Counted from the first letter of the stretch, positions 9,562 through 18,176 are shown. The stretch: 48,853 bases of DNA from Beijerinckiaceae bacterium (GCA_947478405.1 CANJVX010000025.1:1-48853); one strand, 5' to 3'. Numbers and translations are program-made. Notes: generated by a model not told the origin, from the letters alone.

Positions 9562-10362
9562 CTAAAAGGCCCGCCACAGGCCAATGATGCTGCCCCGCTC
9601 ATAGCGCGTGGCAACCCCGCCCCGGCTGACGAAGGACCCGACCTGAAAAGACCAACCCGCGCCTAAATTTTGGACGCTTGAGGCCTCCAGCTTCAATTGG
9701 CGGGGTGCACGCATCTGCCCTTGGGCACCGGGCCAGAGCGAATAATTCCACTGGATCAGCGCCAGTCGGTCCGCCCAGGTCTTCCAGCCAAATGTGGGGT
9801 CAATATGGACTTCATCGCGCCAGGGTTCCGCCCGTTTGGCCCAGGAAAGGCCCGTATCGACAAAAGCCCCACGCCCGCGCAGGAAAAGGTCAGAGCGGCC
9901 ATAGCCTAGGCGCAATTCCGTCTTGGCCCGATTTTCTAACCAGAAAACAGGATCGCTACGCGCAGGCAGCCGCGTCAGCACCTGAAAAGAGAGAATTTGG
10001 GCATCAGCCGACAGGATGCGCCAGCGGGCGCCAAGATCAAGCGAGCCTATGCTCACTGCCCGCTGTTCAGGCGGGCCTTGCGCACGCAGGCTACGGAAGG
10101 CCGGCGAGAGCAACAGCGTCACATCCCGATCATAGCCATATTCAATCAGCGTGGCGGATTCCGTTTTGCCATAGCGCTTTTCAGCCACAAGCCGCCCCCG
10201 CTCGTCATATCTTGCGCTCGACGTTGAGGCGCGCGTGGTTGCAATCACCTTCCATTTGCCCGGCTCAAGCAAAAAGGCGCCTGCACAAGCAGGACGAAGA
10301 CCAAGGGCGCAGAAATAGATTAGCGCCAGAACAAAAGGTGAAACACCGGATACGGCAATCAT
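9562..10362 (-). CDS. Secreted beta-strand-rich outer-membrane-type protein (XagA-like)
   Basis: This 266-residue protein has an N-terminal signal sequence ending 'LRPACAGAF'. The mature part opens 'LLEPGKWKVIATTRAST' and continues with alternating polar/aromatic strands, for example 'TLIEYGYDRDVTLLLSPAF'. It ends '...IGLWRAF' with the terminal phenylalanine typical of outer-membrane barrels. The opening and 'YDERGRLVAEKRYGK' resemble XagA-type proteins of Rhizobiales, whose role is not well defined. This is a recognition by eye, not a search. It is transcribed away from the 2OG oxygenase, with 192 bases between them that hold AT-rich promoter-like sequence near 10363-10390. Confidence 0.65.
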   Translation of the reverse strand: MIAVSGVSPFVLALIYFCALGLRPACAGAFLLEPGKWKVIATTRASTSSARYDERGRLVAEKRYGKTESATLIEYGYDRDVTLLLSPAFRSLRAQGPPEQRAVSIGSLDLGARWRILSADAQILSFQVLTRLPARSDPVFWLENRAKTELRLGYGRSDLFLRGRGAFVDTGLSWAKRAEPWRDEVHIDPTFGWKTWADRLALIQWNYSLWPGAQGQMRAPRQLKLEASSVQNLGAGWSFQVGSFVSRGGVATRYERGSIIGLWRAF

Positions 10363-10554
10363 TTATATTAATGATACGAACATAAAGGAAACAGATACAT
10401 GATAAGGCGGGAGCCAAGCCGGTTTGGCAAGCCCGAAAGTCAGCTCACTGCGCCAATTTGAGCGTTAGCCCCCGCGTTGCAAAGGCTGAAGCCTTGCGCC
10501 ATGTTGACGCCCGTTCAGGGGCCCCATTCTCCCTCGCCCGGAAAGTCTGCAGTT

Positions 10555-11187
10555 ATGAGCTACCTCGATTTCGACGCCCTCGCCCGCACGCAGTTACAGC
10601 GCGACCCTTACGAATGGCTGATCGTTGAAAATTTCATCAAACCCGAGCATTTTGGTGAGGTCAGCAAAGACTATCCTGAAGTGCCCGGCCCGGGCTCTCA
10701 CCCGCCAGCAGAACTGACCATCAAGGGCCATTTCGCCAGCCTGATGGAAGAGTTCAACAGCGGAGCCTTTCAAAAGGCGATAGAGGAAAAATTCGATATC
10801 GACCTCACCGACCGTCCCACCATGTATACGGTGCGTGGCTATGTGCGTTCGCGCGATGGCGAGATCCATACGGATTCCAAAACCAAGCTAATCACAGTGC
10901 TGCTCTATATGAATGAAGGATGGGAAAGCGATGGCGGTCGCTTGCGTATTCTGCGTTCGGGCACCGACCTTGAAGATTTCGTGGCGGAAGTGCCTCCCTA
11001 TGGCGGCACGCTTCTGGCTTTCCGTCGCGCCAACAATTCATGGCACGGGCATCATCCCCATGAAGGCCCGCGTCGCGCCATACAGCTCAATTGGGTCACC
11101 AATCAGGACGTCGTGGAGCGCGAACAAAACCGGCACCGCTTTTCAACAAGGTTGAAAAAGGTTACGGGCGCACTCTTCGGAAAATAA
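10555..11187 (+). CDS. 2-oxoglutarate/Fe(II)-dependent oxygenase family protein
   Basis: This 210-residue protein has the double-stranded beta-helix iron site of prolyl-4-hydroxylase-type oxygenases. The HxD pair is in 'GEIHTDSKTKLITVLLYMN', the distal His in 'NNSWHGHHP', and the 2OG-binding Arg in 'GPRRAIQLNW'. Such enzymes hydroxylate small molecules or sugars; no substrate can be named. The ATG at 10555 ('MSYLDFD') is chosen because family similarity starts there and GGAAAG lies 9 bases upstream. In-frame starts at 10477 (TTG) and 10501 would add a low-complexity tail. The class II aldolase gene follows 70 bases later in the same direction. Confidence 0.83.
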   Translation: MSYLDFDALARTQLQRDPYEWLIVENFIKPEHFGEVSKDYPEVPGPGSHPPAELTIKGHFASLMEEFNSGAFQKAIEEKFDIDLTDRPTMYTVRGYVRSRDGEIHTDSKTKLITVLLYMNEGWESDGGRLRILRSGTDLEDFVAEVPPYGGTLLAFRRANNSWHGHHPHEGPRRAIQLNWVTNQDVVEREQNRHRFSTRLKKVTGALFGK

Positions 11188-11257
11188 TTGCCTGCCTGCA
11201 CGACACATCAAAAGACAAACCAGCCATCCAGAACAATAAAAACAAGGGAAGATAGAC

Positions 11258-12004
11258 GTGAGCCATTCCACAAGTGACAATCTATTGCGCGCGCAAGTCG
11301 CAGCCTGCACGCTGCTCCTGAATGATCTGAAAATCATGGGCTATAGCGGACATGTGTCCGCGCGACTGCCGGGCCGTGATGCCTATCTTATCCAGGGTTT
11401 TGACCAGCCGCGCTCCGGGCTTCGCCCCGAACACCTCCTGATCTGCGATTATGATGGCAAGATGCTGTCGGGCCCTCCCGATCAACGCCCGCCGGCGGAA
11501 GTTTTTCTGCATGGTGAAATTCTGCGCGCACGCCCTGACATCAATTCGGTCGCCCATTTCCATCATGACATCACCAATGTCTTCACGCTTGTCGAAGGCA
11601 TTGAATTGTTGCCACTGAAGAACCACGCCGTGCGCTGGGTCTCTGGCATGCCGGTGCATGATGATCCCTCGCATGTGGCAAGCTCAGAGCTTGGCCGCGC
11701 AGTGGCCAAGACGCTTGGCCCCCATCATGCGATGCAGATCCGCGCGCATGGTCAGGTTGTCTGTGCGGAATCGGTTCCAGCCGTGCTCGTGGATGCCGTG
11801 CATTTCGTCGAGAATGGTGAGGCCATGTATAATGCGGCCTCCATCGGCAAGGTGCGCCCGCTGTCGGACACCGACATGGCGTCCTTCCTGCGCGATTTCA
11901 AACGCGTGCCGCATGTGAAGAAGCTCTGGAAATATTATGTCGAAGGCGGCAAAAGCTCAGGCCTTATTCCAGAAGAGTGGGAATTGGGCGTCGAGAACGC
12001 TTAA
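11258..12004 (+). CDS. Class II aldolase/adducin-family protein
   Basis: This 248-residue protein is of the zinc aldolase/epimerase family (FucA/AraD type). It shows 'MGYSGHVSARLPGRD' (phosphate-binding loop region), the catalytic Glu in 'PAEVFLHGEIL', zinc ligands in 'SVAHFHHD', and the third zinc His in 'IRAHGQVV'. It begins with GTG at 11258 after AAGGGAAG. Relatives in aromatic-degradation loci act on hydroxy-keto acids or decarboxylate catechol-type acids; here the substrate is unknown. It may share a transcript with the upstream 2OG oxygenase and ends at a strong terminator. Confidence 0.88.
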   Translation: MSHSTSDNLLRAQVAACTLLLNDLKIMGYSGHVSARLPGRDAYLIQGFDQPRSGLRPEHLLICDYDGKMLSGPPDQRPPAEVFLHGEILRARPDINSVAHFHHDITNVFTLVEGIELLPLKNHAVRWVSGMPVHDDPSHVASSELGRAVAKTLGPHHAMQIRAHGQVVCAESVPAVLVDAVHFVENGEAMYNAASIGKVRPLSDTDMASFLRDFKRVPHVKKLWKYYVEGGKSSGLIPEEWELGVENA

Positions 12005-12010
12005 ATAAGA

Positions 12011-12038
12011 AAAGGGCCGCAAGAGCGGCCCTTTTTTT
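12011..12038 (+). terminator. Rho-independent terminator after the class II aldolase gene
   Basis: AAAGGGCCGC (12011-12020), loop AAGA, GCGGCCCTTT (12025-12034) and a run of T to 12038. It starts 6 bases after the stop codon. Confidence 0.92.
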
Positions 12039-12042
12039 AGAT

Positions 12043-12125
12043 CGTCATGACGAATGGATCGATCCCCATCAGGCGCCTCACGCGTCGCGCCTGGCTTGCT
12101 TCGCCTTTGGCTCGCAATGACGGCG
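12043..12125. repeat. Dispersed palindromic repeat, diverged copy 3
   Basis: The right end, CTTGCTTCGCCTTTGGCTCG followed by CAATGACGGCG, fits the family. The left arm survives only as CGTCATGACG and has drifted. It lies between converging genes (aldolase and pobA). Confidence 0.7.
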
Positions 12126-12126
12126 C

Positions 12127-13308
12127 CTAAAACGGCAAGCCCACATAATTCTCAGCGAGCGAGGTTTGCCCCGCGCGCGATGATAAAATATACGCCAGCT
12201 CCGCGCCGCGCACGCGGGCATCAAAATCATCTGTCGCTTCGAAATTATGCAGCATGCTGGTCATCCACCATGAAAAGCGCTGGGCTTTCCAGATGCGGGC
12301 CAAAGCTTTCTGCGAATAGCTGTCGAGCCCATCCTGCGACTTCGTCTTATAATAAGACACCAGCGCATTGCGCAGATAATAGACGTCGCTCGCGGCCAGA
12401 TTGAGGCCCTTGGCGCCAGTAGGTGGCACGATATGCGCGGCATCGCCTGCTAAAAACAGGCGACCATGGCGCATCTTCTCGCAGACAAAAGAGCGCATCG
12501 GGGTCACGCTTTTTTCAAACACACGACCTGTGACAAGCTTGTCCTGATCGGCCTTTGGCAAACGGCGGCGCAATTCATCCCAAATGCGATCATCTGACCA
12601 ATCATCGGGATCTGTATCGGGCAGACATTGAATGTAAAGGCGCACAACCTTGGTCGAGCGCATGGAATACAGCGCAAAGCCGCGGGAATGGCGCGCATAG
12701 ATCAGCTCATCAGCCACAGGCGGGGCTTCAGCCAGTATCCCAAGCCAGCCGAATGGATAGACACGTTCGTAGACTTTTAGCAGATCGGTCGGAATGGTCT
12801 GGCGTGCAACGCCATGAAAGCCATCGCAGCCTGCAATGAAATCGCACTGCACCTCATGCGCCTCACCATCTTTCTGATAGGTCAGGCGCGGCGCATCGGT
12901 CTCGACATCATGAATGGCGACAGCCTCGCAATCAAAACGCAGATCACCACCCGCAGCGATGCGCGCATTGATGAGATCTTTGGTGACTTCCGTCTGGCCA
13001 TAGACGACCACATGCTTGCCGCCCGTCAGCTCTTCAAAGTTGATCTCGAAGCGCTCATCCTCAATCGAAATATAGCAGCCCTTGTGCACGAGGCCTTCGC
13101 GCGCGCAACGCTCGCCAACACCTGCTTCATTCAACAGATCGACCGTGCCCTGCTCCAGCACGCCCGCGCGAATACGCCCCTCGACATAAGCGCGGTCTTT
13201 GCGCTCCACAATGACGCTGGAGATTCCCGCCCTATCGAGCAATTGCGCAAGCAACAGACCGGCAGGACCCGAGCCAATAATGCCAACCTGTGTGCGTGTG
13301 ATGGCCAT
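12127..13308 (-). CDS. pobA: 4-hydroxybenzoate 3-monooxygenase
   Basis: This 393-residue FAD hydroxylase (Pseudomonas PobA has 394) converts 4-hydroxybenzoate to protocatechuate using NAD(P)H and O2. It shows the FAD fingerprint 'IIGSGPAGLLLAQLL' at the N-terminus, 'RIRAGVLEQGTVDLL', the mid-protein 'CDFIAGCDGFHG' motif, and 'LAGDAAHIVPPTGAKGLNLA' near residue 285. The start at 13308 ('MAITRTQVG') has GAGGA just upstream; an in-frame extension to 13455 runs into the esterase gene and is not used. It follows the esterase by 20 bases, so they are probably co-transcribed. No pobR regulator or protocatechuate dioxygenase is in the window. Confidence 0.96.
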   Translation of the reverse strand: MAITRTQVGIIGSGPAGLLLAQLLDRAGISSVIVERKDRAYVEGRIRAGVLEQGTVDLLNEAGVGERCAREGLVHKGCYISIEDERFEINFEELTGGKHVVVYGQTEVTKDLINARIAAGGDLRFDCEAVAIHDVETDAPRLTYQKDGEAHEVQCDFIAGCDGFHGVARQTIPTDLLKVYERVYPFGWLGILAEAPPVADELIYARHSRGFALYSMRSTKVVRLYIQCLPDTDPDDWSDDRIWDELRRRLPKADQDKLVTGRVFEKSVTPMRSFVCEKMRHGRLFLAGDAAHIVPPTGAKGLNLAASDVYYLRNALVSYYKTKSQDGLDSYSQKALARIWKAQRFSWWMTSMLHNFEATDDFDARVRGAELAYILSSRAGQTSLAENYVGLPF

Positions 13309-13328
13309 GTCATCCTCGCCAAATAAAA

Positions 13329-14177
13329 TTAAAGACGCGCCTTCAGAAAGCGCAACAGTCGATGCGCAAAGAAAGCGGCATGCGAGCCTTCTTCTGCAAT
13401 CGGATCGCCCGCCCAATAATGGGGTGCGCCTTCGACGATGGCGGTGCGCACCCAAAAGCCTGCGACTTTCAAAGCCTCCAGAAAGGGCACAGATTGTTTG
13501 GCGGGATCGACAACATCATCCTGCGTGCCCCAGGCCAGAAAAACCCCTGGCTTATTCAGCCGCTCAATCGCGTAAGATAGGGGCGAAGCATCAAAGGCGA
13601 TGCGCCGATCTTTTGAAGGAATGGTGCCCAGAAACAGCTCGACAATATTCTGTCCCACTGGGCGCATGGACAGATCGTGTTTCCATTGCGCCACGAGATC
13701 GAAGACGCCGTAGATGGAGATAATCGCCTTCACCTCAGATGAGAGCGCAGAAAAATCAGATTGGGGCTGCGCCTCGGCAAACAAAGGCTCCTGCCCCGCA
13801 AGGCCCACAAGTGCGGCCAGATGCCCGCCAGCACTTTCACCCATCAAAGCGACACGCGCCGGATCAGCGCCAATCCCTGCGCCTTTCACAAATTGCACCG
13901 CTGCGCGCACATCCTGCACAGCCTTAGGGTAGGACGGCGCGCCCGCTTTTGCCGAGCGATAGACGGGCGCAAAAACGAGATAGCCACGCTCAGCCAGCCA
14001 AGGCCCGAGATTTTGATAGACCGTGGGGGACGCTTGGCGCCAACCCCCGCCATGCAAAGCAACAATGGCCGGGAATGGCCCACCACCTGCCGGGCGGTAC
14101 AATGTGCCCTTCAGGGCCTCGCCCTCATGCGTGGCATAGACGACATCTTTCTCGACCTGAACCTGTGCCCCGCTCAT
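13329..14177 (-). CDS. Alpha/beta hydrolase, hormone-sensitive-lipase-like esterase
   Basis: This 282-residue serine hydrolase shows the oxyanion motif 'ALHGGGWRQAS', the nucleophile in 'ALMGESAGGHLAAL', Asp in 'WGTQDDVVDPAKQ' and the catalytic His in 'GAPHYWAGD'. It has no signal peptide. The ATG at 14177 ('MSGAQVQVE') is preferred because GGGAGG lies about 10 bases upstream; the ATG at 14186 is almost touching that site. It sits 20 bases before pobA in the same direction. A role in releasing 4-hydroxybenzoate or a related acid from an ester is a reasonable inference, but no sequence evidence fixes the substrate. Confidence 0.85.
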   Translation of the reverse strand: MSGAQVQVEKDVVYATHEGEALKGTLYRPAGGGPFPAIVALHGGGWRQASPTVYQNLGPWLAERGYLVFAPVYRSAKAGAPSYPKAVQDVRAAVQFVKGAGIGADPARVALMGESAGGHLAALVGLAGQEPLFAEAQPQSDFSALSSEVKAIISIYGVFDLVAQWKHDLSMRPVGQNIVELFLGTIPSKDRRIAFDASPLSYAIERLNKPGVFLAWGTQDDVVDPAKQSVPFLEALKVAGFWVRTAIVEGAPHYWAGDPIAEEGSHAAFFAHRLLRFLKARL

Positions 14178-14248
14178 CCGCCCCATGCCTCCCGAAAAAT
14201 CTCCTGCGCCTGCGGCGCTTGTCGGGCGCAAACATACAGAAGCCCTTC

Positions 14249-15142
14249 TCAGGAAGCGAGACCGCCGAAAGCCTCAAGAGCCACCTCCGCCAGCCCCTCC
14301 TCCAGCGAAATGGCGGGGGACCAGCCGATCTCTGCCTTGAGACGGGAGATATCGGCCGCCAGACAATGGACCTGCTCAGGCCCAAAAGGCACGGCCCCGA
14401 AATTGGGCGCAATTTCAGGAGCCATGAGATCGCGCAACATCAGCACGGTCTCGCGCAAAGCAGGCGCATGACCGCTTGCCAGATTGAACAGGCCAGAGCT
14501 GGAACTCTCCACAAGGTCGGCCACAGCGCGCGCGCCATCGCGCACATGCAGAAGATCCCAAAGCTGCGTGCATGATGTGAGATCGGGTGTGTGCCCTTGT
14601 GCAAATTGGCGCGCCACCCAGGGCAACATAGAAGGCGCCGTCTCACGCGGACCATAGAGGCCAAATAAACGCAGCCAGACGCCGCGCACGCGTCTGTGCT
14701 GCGCCAGGCGCAACAAGGCAGCACCGGCCGCGTTTTTAGCAATGCCATAATGGGTGACGGGATAGGTGCGCGCATCCTCACGCACAGGCGCAAGCGTCAG
14801 CCCATATTCGGCCTGCGTGCCAAGCCCCATGATGAGCCTTGCGCCGGCCTCTATCGCAAGATCAGCGAGCGCCACACTGGCTGGCACATTGGCATATTGG
14901 GAGAGATGATCACGGGTGGCCACCGGCACGCCCGACCAGCCGCAATGGATCAAAGCATCAGGCGCAAAGTCACGAATGGTTTGCGCGCAACTTTTCAGAT
15001 CGAGAAAGTCACCAAAAAAATCATCATCCGCTTGTCCATCCAAACGCCGACGCATGCCCGCCACGACATGCCCCCGCGCCCGCAATTGATGCGCGATCTC
15101 GCGGCCCAAAAAGCCGCCAACGCCTGTCAGGAGAATGCGCAT
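14249..15142 (-). CDS. NAD(P)-dependent nucleotide-sugar reductase/epimerase, last gene of a CDP-sugar operon
   Basis: This 297-residue short-chain dehydrogenase of the extended type has the Rossmann motif 'LLTGVGGFLGREIA', the catalytic 'YGIAK' and 'WLRLFGLYGPRE'. It overlaps the end of rfbG by 16 bases, so it very probably acts on the product, CDP-4-keto-6-deoxyglucose. It could be a paratose/abequose-synthase-like 4-reductase (those are of similar length) or an epimerase making another CDP-deoxysugar. Which one cannot be told without a search. The product would decorate lipopolysaccharide or another surface glycan, although no glycosyltransferase for it lies alongside. Confidence 0.82.
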   Translation of the reverse strand: MRILLTGVGGFLGREIAHQLRARGHVVAGMRRRLDGQADDDFFGDFLDLKSCAQTIRDFAPDALIHCGWSGVPVATRDHLSQYANVPASVALADLAIEAGARLIMGLGTQAEYGLTLAPVREDARTYPVTHYGIAKNAAGAALLRLAQHRRVRGVWLRLFGLYGPRETAPSMLPWVARQFAQGHTPDLTSCTQLWDLLHVRDGARAVADLVESSSSGLFNLASGHAPALRETVLMLRDLMAPEIAPNFGAVPFGPEQVHCLAADISRLKAEIGWSPAISLEEGLAEVALEAFGGLAS

Positions 15143-16215
15143 TTTGCGAGATAATCCTCGATTTGCGTCTGCATGAGCGCGCGAACATCTGCGCCCTGGG
15201 CCATGCGCTGATAAAAATCAGCGCTCCAATGCAAGGCCTCTTCAAGCGGCAAACGACAATGCCAATCGAGCCTGTCATTGGCTTTGCTGGAATTCAGCCC
15301 CAGCACATCTGTCTCGGGTGGATGAACACCTGCCTGCCAACGCCAGCGCGCGCCTGACCAATGATGGGCAAACACATCGACAAGTTTTTCGACGCTATAT
15401 TCATGAGATTCACCGGGGCCAAAATTCCATGCACCGGAAAAATCCACGCCCTTTTTGTAACTATGTTCGCAAAGCGTGAGATAACCCCACAAAGGATCGA
15501 GCACATGTTGCCACGGGCGAATGGCCTGCGGATATCGCAAAGCTAAGATCTCGCCACGCGAGAAGGCGCGCACCGCATCTGGCAGGAGGCGGTCTTGGGC
15601 AAAATCACCACCACCAATGACATTGCCCGCACGCGCAGTCAGAACAGCACAGGCCTCGCCAAGAGAAGCCCGATATTGCTCCACCACCATTTCTGCACAG
15701 GCCTTGCTCGTTGAATAAGGATCAGCTTGGCCGCCGAGCGGATCATCTTCCTGAAATGGGCGCTGCAACGCCCCGTGCCGATAAACTTTGTCGGTCGTGA
15801 CAACCAACACCACATCAAGCCCGGCGCGGCGTGCGGCCTGCAACACATGCGCCGTGCCCATGACATTGGTGGCATAAGTCGCCACAGGATCTTGATATGA
15901 GGCACGCACCAAGGATTGCGCAGCAAGATGAATGAGAACATCGGCTTCAGCACGACACATGTCAGCTTCTAGCAAGGTCAGATCGCGCACATCGCCGCGC
16001 AGATCTGTGATGCCCTGATACATATGCGCGGCCTGAAACAAACTTGGTCGCGTCGGGGGATCCAGCGCATAGCCTGTGACTTGCGCGCCCAAGTGCTTCA
16101 GCAAAGCAACCAGCCACGCGCCTTTGAAACCCGTATGGCCCGTCACAAAAACACGACGATTTTTCCAGAAGGCAGGTGTCACCACACTCTCCAGCGTGGT
16201 GCGCCGCTTGCCCAT
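15127..16215 (-). CDS. rfbG: CDP-glucose 4,6-dehydratase
   Basis: This 362-residue enzyme is full length for RfbG. It makes CDP-4-keto-6-deoxyglucose from CDP-glucose, using bound NAD. It shows 'VFVTGHTGFKGAWLVALL' (NAD loop with the 'GFKG' signature of CDP-glucose dehydratases), 'VLIHLAAQSLVRASY', 'VVTTDKVY', the catalytic 'YSTSK', 'RAGNVIGGGDF' and 'IRPWQHVLDPL'. It overlaps rfbF upstream by 37 bases and the reductase downstream by 16, a tightly coupled operon. Recognition is firm. Confidence 0.95.
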   Translation of the reverse strand: MGKRRTTLESVVTPAFWKNRRVFVTGHTGFKGAWLVALLKHLGAQVTGYALDPPTRPSLFQAAHMYQGITDLRGDVRDLTLLEADMCRAEADVLIHLAAQSLVRASYQDPVATYATNVMGTAHVLQAARRAGLDVVLVVTTDKVYRHGALQRPFQEDDPLGGQADPYSTSKACAEMVVEQYRASLGEACAVLTARAGNVIGGGDFAQDRLLPDAVRAFSRGEILALRYPQAIRPWQHVLDPLWGYLTLCEHSYKKGVDFSGAWNFGPGESHEYSVEKLVDVFAHHWSGARWRWQAGVHPPETDVLGLNSSKANDRLDWHCRLPLEEALHWSADFYQRMAQGADVRALMQTQIEDYLAKCAFS

Positions 16216-16949
16216 TCTTCCTCAAGCAGCCTTTTATCGCGCAGCGTATCCATAGGTTGCCAAAAGCCATCATGCACAAAGGCGCGCAATTCATCGGCGG
16301 CGGCCAGCCGTTCCAGCGGCTCGCCCTCAAACACCGTGTCATCCCCCTCAATCAGATCCAGCACTCGGGTTGAGAGAATGAAAAATCCGCCATTGATCCG
16401 GCGGCCTTCATCGCGTGGCTTTTCCTGAAAAGCGGTCACGCGCTCCCCATCCAGCTCCAGCGCACCAAAGCGCGCATTCGGCCGCACACCTGCCAGCGTG
16501 GCCAAGCGACCATGCACTTTGTGAAATGCGATCTCGCGCGTGATATCCAGATCAGCCAAGCCATCGCCATAGGTCATAGCGAATATGTCTTCATCGCGCA
16601 GATATTGGCGAATGCGCTTCAACCGGCCGCCGGTTTGTGTGCTTCCGCCGGTGTCGACCAAGGTCACGCGCCATGGCTCTGTCTCGGCCCGCAGCACTTC
16701 AAATGTGCGCGCCCCCAGATCGAAGGTGACGTCCGACATGTGCAAGACGTAATTGGCAAAAAATTCTTTGATGAAATAGCCCTTGTAACCAAGGCAAATG
16801 ATGAAATCCGTGATGCCATGGGCGGCATAGATTTTCATGATGTGCCAGAGAATGGGCTTGCCGCCGATTTCAACCATGGGCTTGGGCCGAACGGATGTCT
16901 CCTCCGCAAGGCGCGTGCCCAAACCGCCGGCAAGAATGACCGCCTTCAT
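16179..16949 (-). CDS. rfbF: Glucose-1-phosphate cytidylyltransferase
   Basis: This 256-residue nucleotidyltransferase makes CDP-glucose from CTP and glucose-1-phosphate, the first step of CDP-6-deoxysugar synthesis. It has the signature 'VILAGGLGTRLAEET' plus 'RPKPMVEIGGKPILWHIM', 'MTYGDGLADLD' (metal-binding Asp), 'ALELDGERVTAFQEKP' and 'INGGFF'. The ATG at 16949 gives 'MKAVILAGG', the usual beginning; the longer frame adds an unrelated 20 residues. The 232 bases upstream to 17181 hold no gene and should carry the promoter of this operon and of the divergent coiled-coil gene. Confidence 0.95.
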   Translation of the reverse strand: MKAVILAGGLGTRLAEETSVRPKPMVEIGGKPILWHIMKIYAAHGITDFIICLGYKGYFIKEFFANYVLHMSDVTFDLGARTFEVLRAETEPWRVTLVDTGGSTQTGGRLKRIRQYLRDEDIFAMTYGDGLADLDITREIAFHKVHGRLATLAGVRPNARFGALELDGERVTAFQEKPRDEGRRINGGFFILSTRVLDLIEGDDTVFEGEPLERLAAADELRAFVHDGFWQPMDTLRDKRLLEEEWASGAPRWRVW

Positions 16950-17181
16950 GAAAAAAACCTCAAAACAATTTTTATAAAAAATCCGCCAAAGCCTCAGCTT
17001 GGTCAGCACTCAAATGAATATGGCGAAGCTAACACTGGTGCCACACGCCAGCAATGCACGCGCAGCCACATGCCAGAAAGCAATTGCCTGCCAATCTGAT
17101 AGAGGCAGAAGCGGGCATCGACTTTGACGCTACGGCATGCGCGCGCCCATACTGCGACAAGTGATTCGCCGGAGCTGAACC

Positions 17182-17715
17182 TTGTCTGCCGAAGAAATGC
17201 CTACCCCCTCCCCCGTGAACGCCAACGCGGTGCCAGATCTATCGGCCCTAGATTCGGCGCTCCGCGAGGTGATTGCGGCTGCACAAATCGAGCGCAGTCC
17301 GGCGGCCGCGCCCATTGATGTATTAGAAGACGATACAGGCGAAATGAGCGCGACCCTCGATGTGGTAGCGCGTGCCGCCAGCACCGTCGATCAACTCGTT
17401 GAGCGCCATCGGTCTTTGACGGATGCAGCTGTGCGCAGCGTCGATTATTTTCGAACCGAGGCGGAACAGGCGCGCGCTGAAACCGAACAGCTGCGCGCTG
17501 AAATGAACGTCCTGCGCGAGGAAAATGAAGCCTTGAAAGTCGCCGCGCTGGCCTATGCCGATGAGCTCGAAGCTGAGCTCGCAGCGCGCACCCATGAACT
17601 CGATGTGGCACGCAGCTGGATTGCTGATATTCGCGGCCATGTCGAAACATTGCTCGGCAATGTTGAGACCCGTCTCTCGGAAACAAAGGCGCAAGGCCTG
17701 TTCGAAGAGAGGTAA
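17182..17715 (+). CDS. Coiled-coil protein of unknown function
   Basis: This 177-residue cytoplasmic protein has no signal or membrane segment. The N-terminal 50 residues are acidic and disordered-looking. From about residue 70 to 150 there is a long heptad-rich helix ('AEQARAETEQLRAEMNVLRE', 'ADELEAELAARTHELDVA'), predicted to coil. The TTG at 17182 is chosen because GGAG lies 7 bases upstream; an ATG at 17197 is the alternative. The stop codon at 17713-17715 directly touches the CCA end of the opposing tRNA-Gln gene. It resembles small Rhizobiales proteins of no known role. No function is assigned. Confidence 0.72.
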   Translation: MSAEEMPTPSPVNANAVPDLSALDSALREVIAAAQIERSPAAAPIDVLEDDTGEMSATLDVVARAASTVDQLVERHRSLTDAAVRSVDYFRTEAEQARAETEQLRAEMNVLREENEALKVAALAYADELEAELAARTHELDVARSWIADIRGHVETLLGNVETRLSETKAQGLFEER

Positions 17716-17790
17716 TGGCTGGGGCGGGAGGATTCGAACCTCCGCATGGCGGAATCAAAATCCGCTGCCTTACCGCTTGGCGACGCCCCA
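17716..17790 (-). tRNA. tRNA-Gln (anticodon TTG)
   Basis: Read on the minus strand, the 75-base gene runs from TGGGGCG (acceptor) to CGCCCCA, then GCCA. The anticodon stem GCGGA/TCCGC closes a 7-base loop TTTTGAT with TTG at positions 34-36. The T-arm carries GGTTCGAATCC. The encoded CCA end is present. Confidence 0.96.
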
Positions 17791-17830
17791 ACAACCGATG
17801 CTGAACAGATTCGAAGCAGCCGGCGCGCGG

Positions 17831-17859
17831 ACCATAATGGTGGGCGTCCACGCCTGCAA
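17831..17859 (-). promoter_or_regulatory. Candidate sigma70 promoter of tRNA-Gln
   Basis: On the minus strand, TTGCAG (17859-17854), a 17-base spacer and TATGGT (17836-17831) sit about 35 bases ahead of the mature tRNA 5' end. Spacing is ideal and both boxes are fair matches. Confidence 0.5.
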
Positions 17860-17928
17860 CCTCATCCTTCCCAGCGGAAAAACAAAGATCCCGTTGGGCG
17901 GCGATCGGCCCATCAAGGGTTTAGCCCC

Positions 17929-17957
17929 TTGCCCCCCTCTGCCCGCGCCGGTATAAG
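17929..17957 (+). promoter_or_regulatory. Candidate sigma70 promoter of tRNA-Pro
   Basis: TTGCCC (17929-17934), a 17-base spacer and TATAAG (17952-17957). The expected start is about 28 bases before the mature tRNA 5' end, a usual leader length. Confidence 0.6.
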
Positions 17958-17992
17958 CCCCTCACCAGCGGCGGGCCTGCCCCGCCAGATGT

Positions 17993-18069
17993 CGGAGTGT
18001 AGCGCAGCCTGGTAGCGCACCTCGTTCGGGACGAGGGGGTCGGAGGTTCGAATCCTCTCACTCCGACCA
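17993..18069 (+). tRNA. tRNA-Pro (anticodon CGG)
   Basis: This 77-base gene has acceptor CGGAGTG paired with CACTCCG, discriminator A and an encoded CCA. The anticodon stem CCTCG/CGAGG closes the loop TTCGGGA with CGG at 34-36. The T-arm carries GGTTCGAATCC. No duplicated 3' end that would mark an integrated element is visible nearby. Confidence 0.96.
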
Positions 18070-18176
18070 ATATACCCCCAAAAAATGCATGATTGGCGCC
18101 CGCACGCGGCCTGAGGCGCGCGCTTTGATCGAAGTGAAGCTGCGAAGCCCTTGTGGCAATTTTACCAGGAAAGCTT

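Noticed and set aside
8520-9587. Long plus-strand open frame (about 355 codons) opposite ettA
   Set aside because: It is antisense to a perfectly conserved EttA sequence, has no ribosome site and no recognisable motif. The openness comes from codon bias.
17716-18069. tRNA pair as an integration site of a mobile element
   Set aside because: No duplicate of either tRNA 3' end, no integrase and no composition change are visible nearby.
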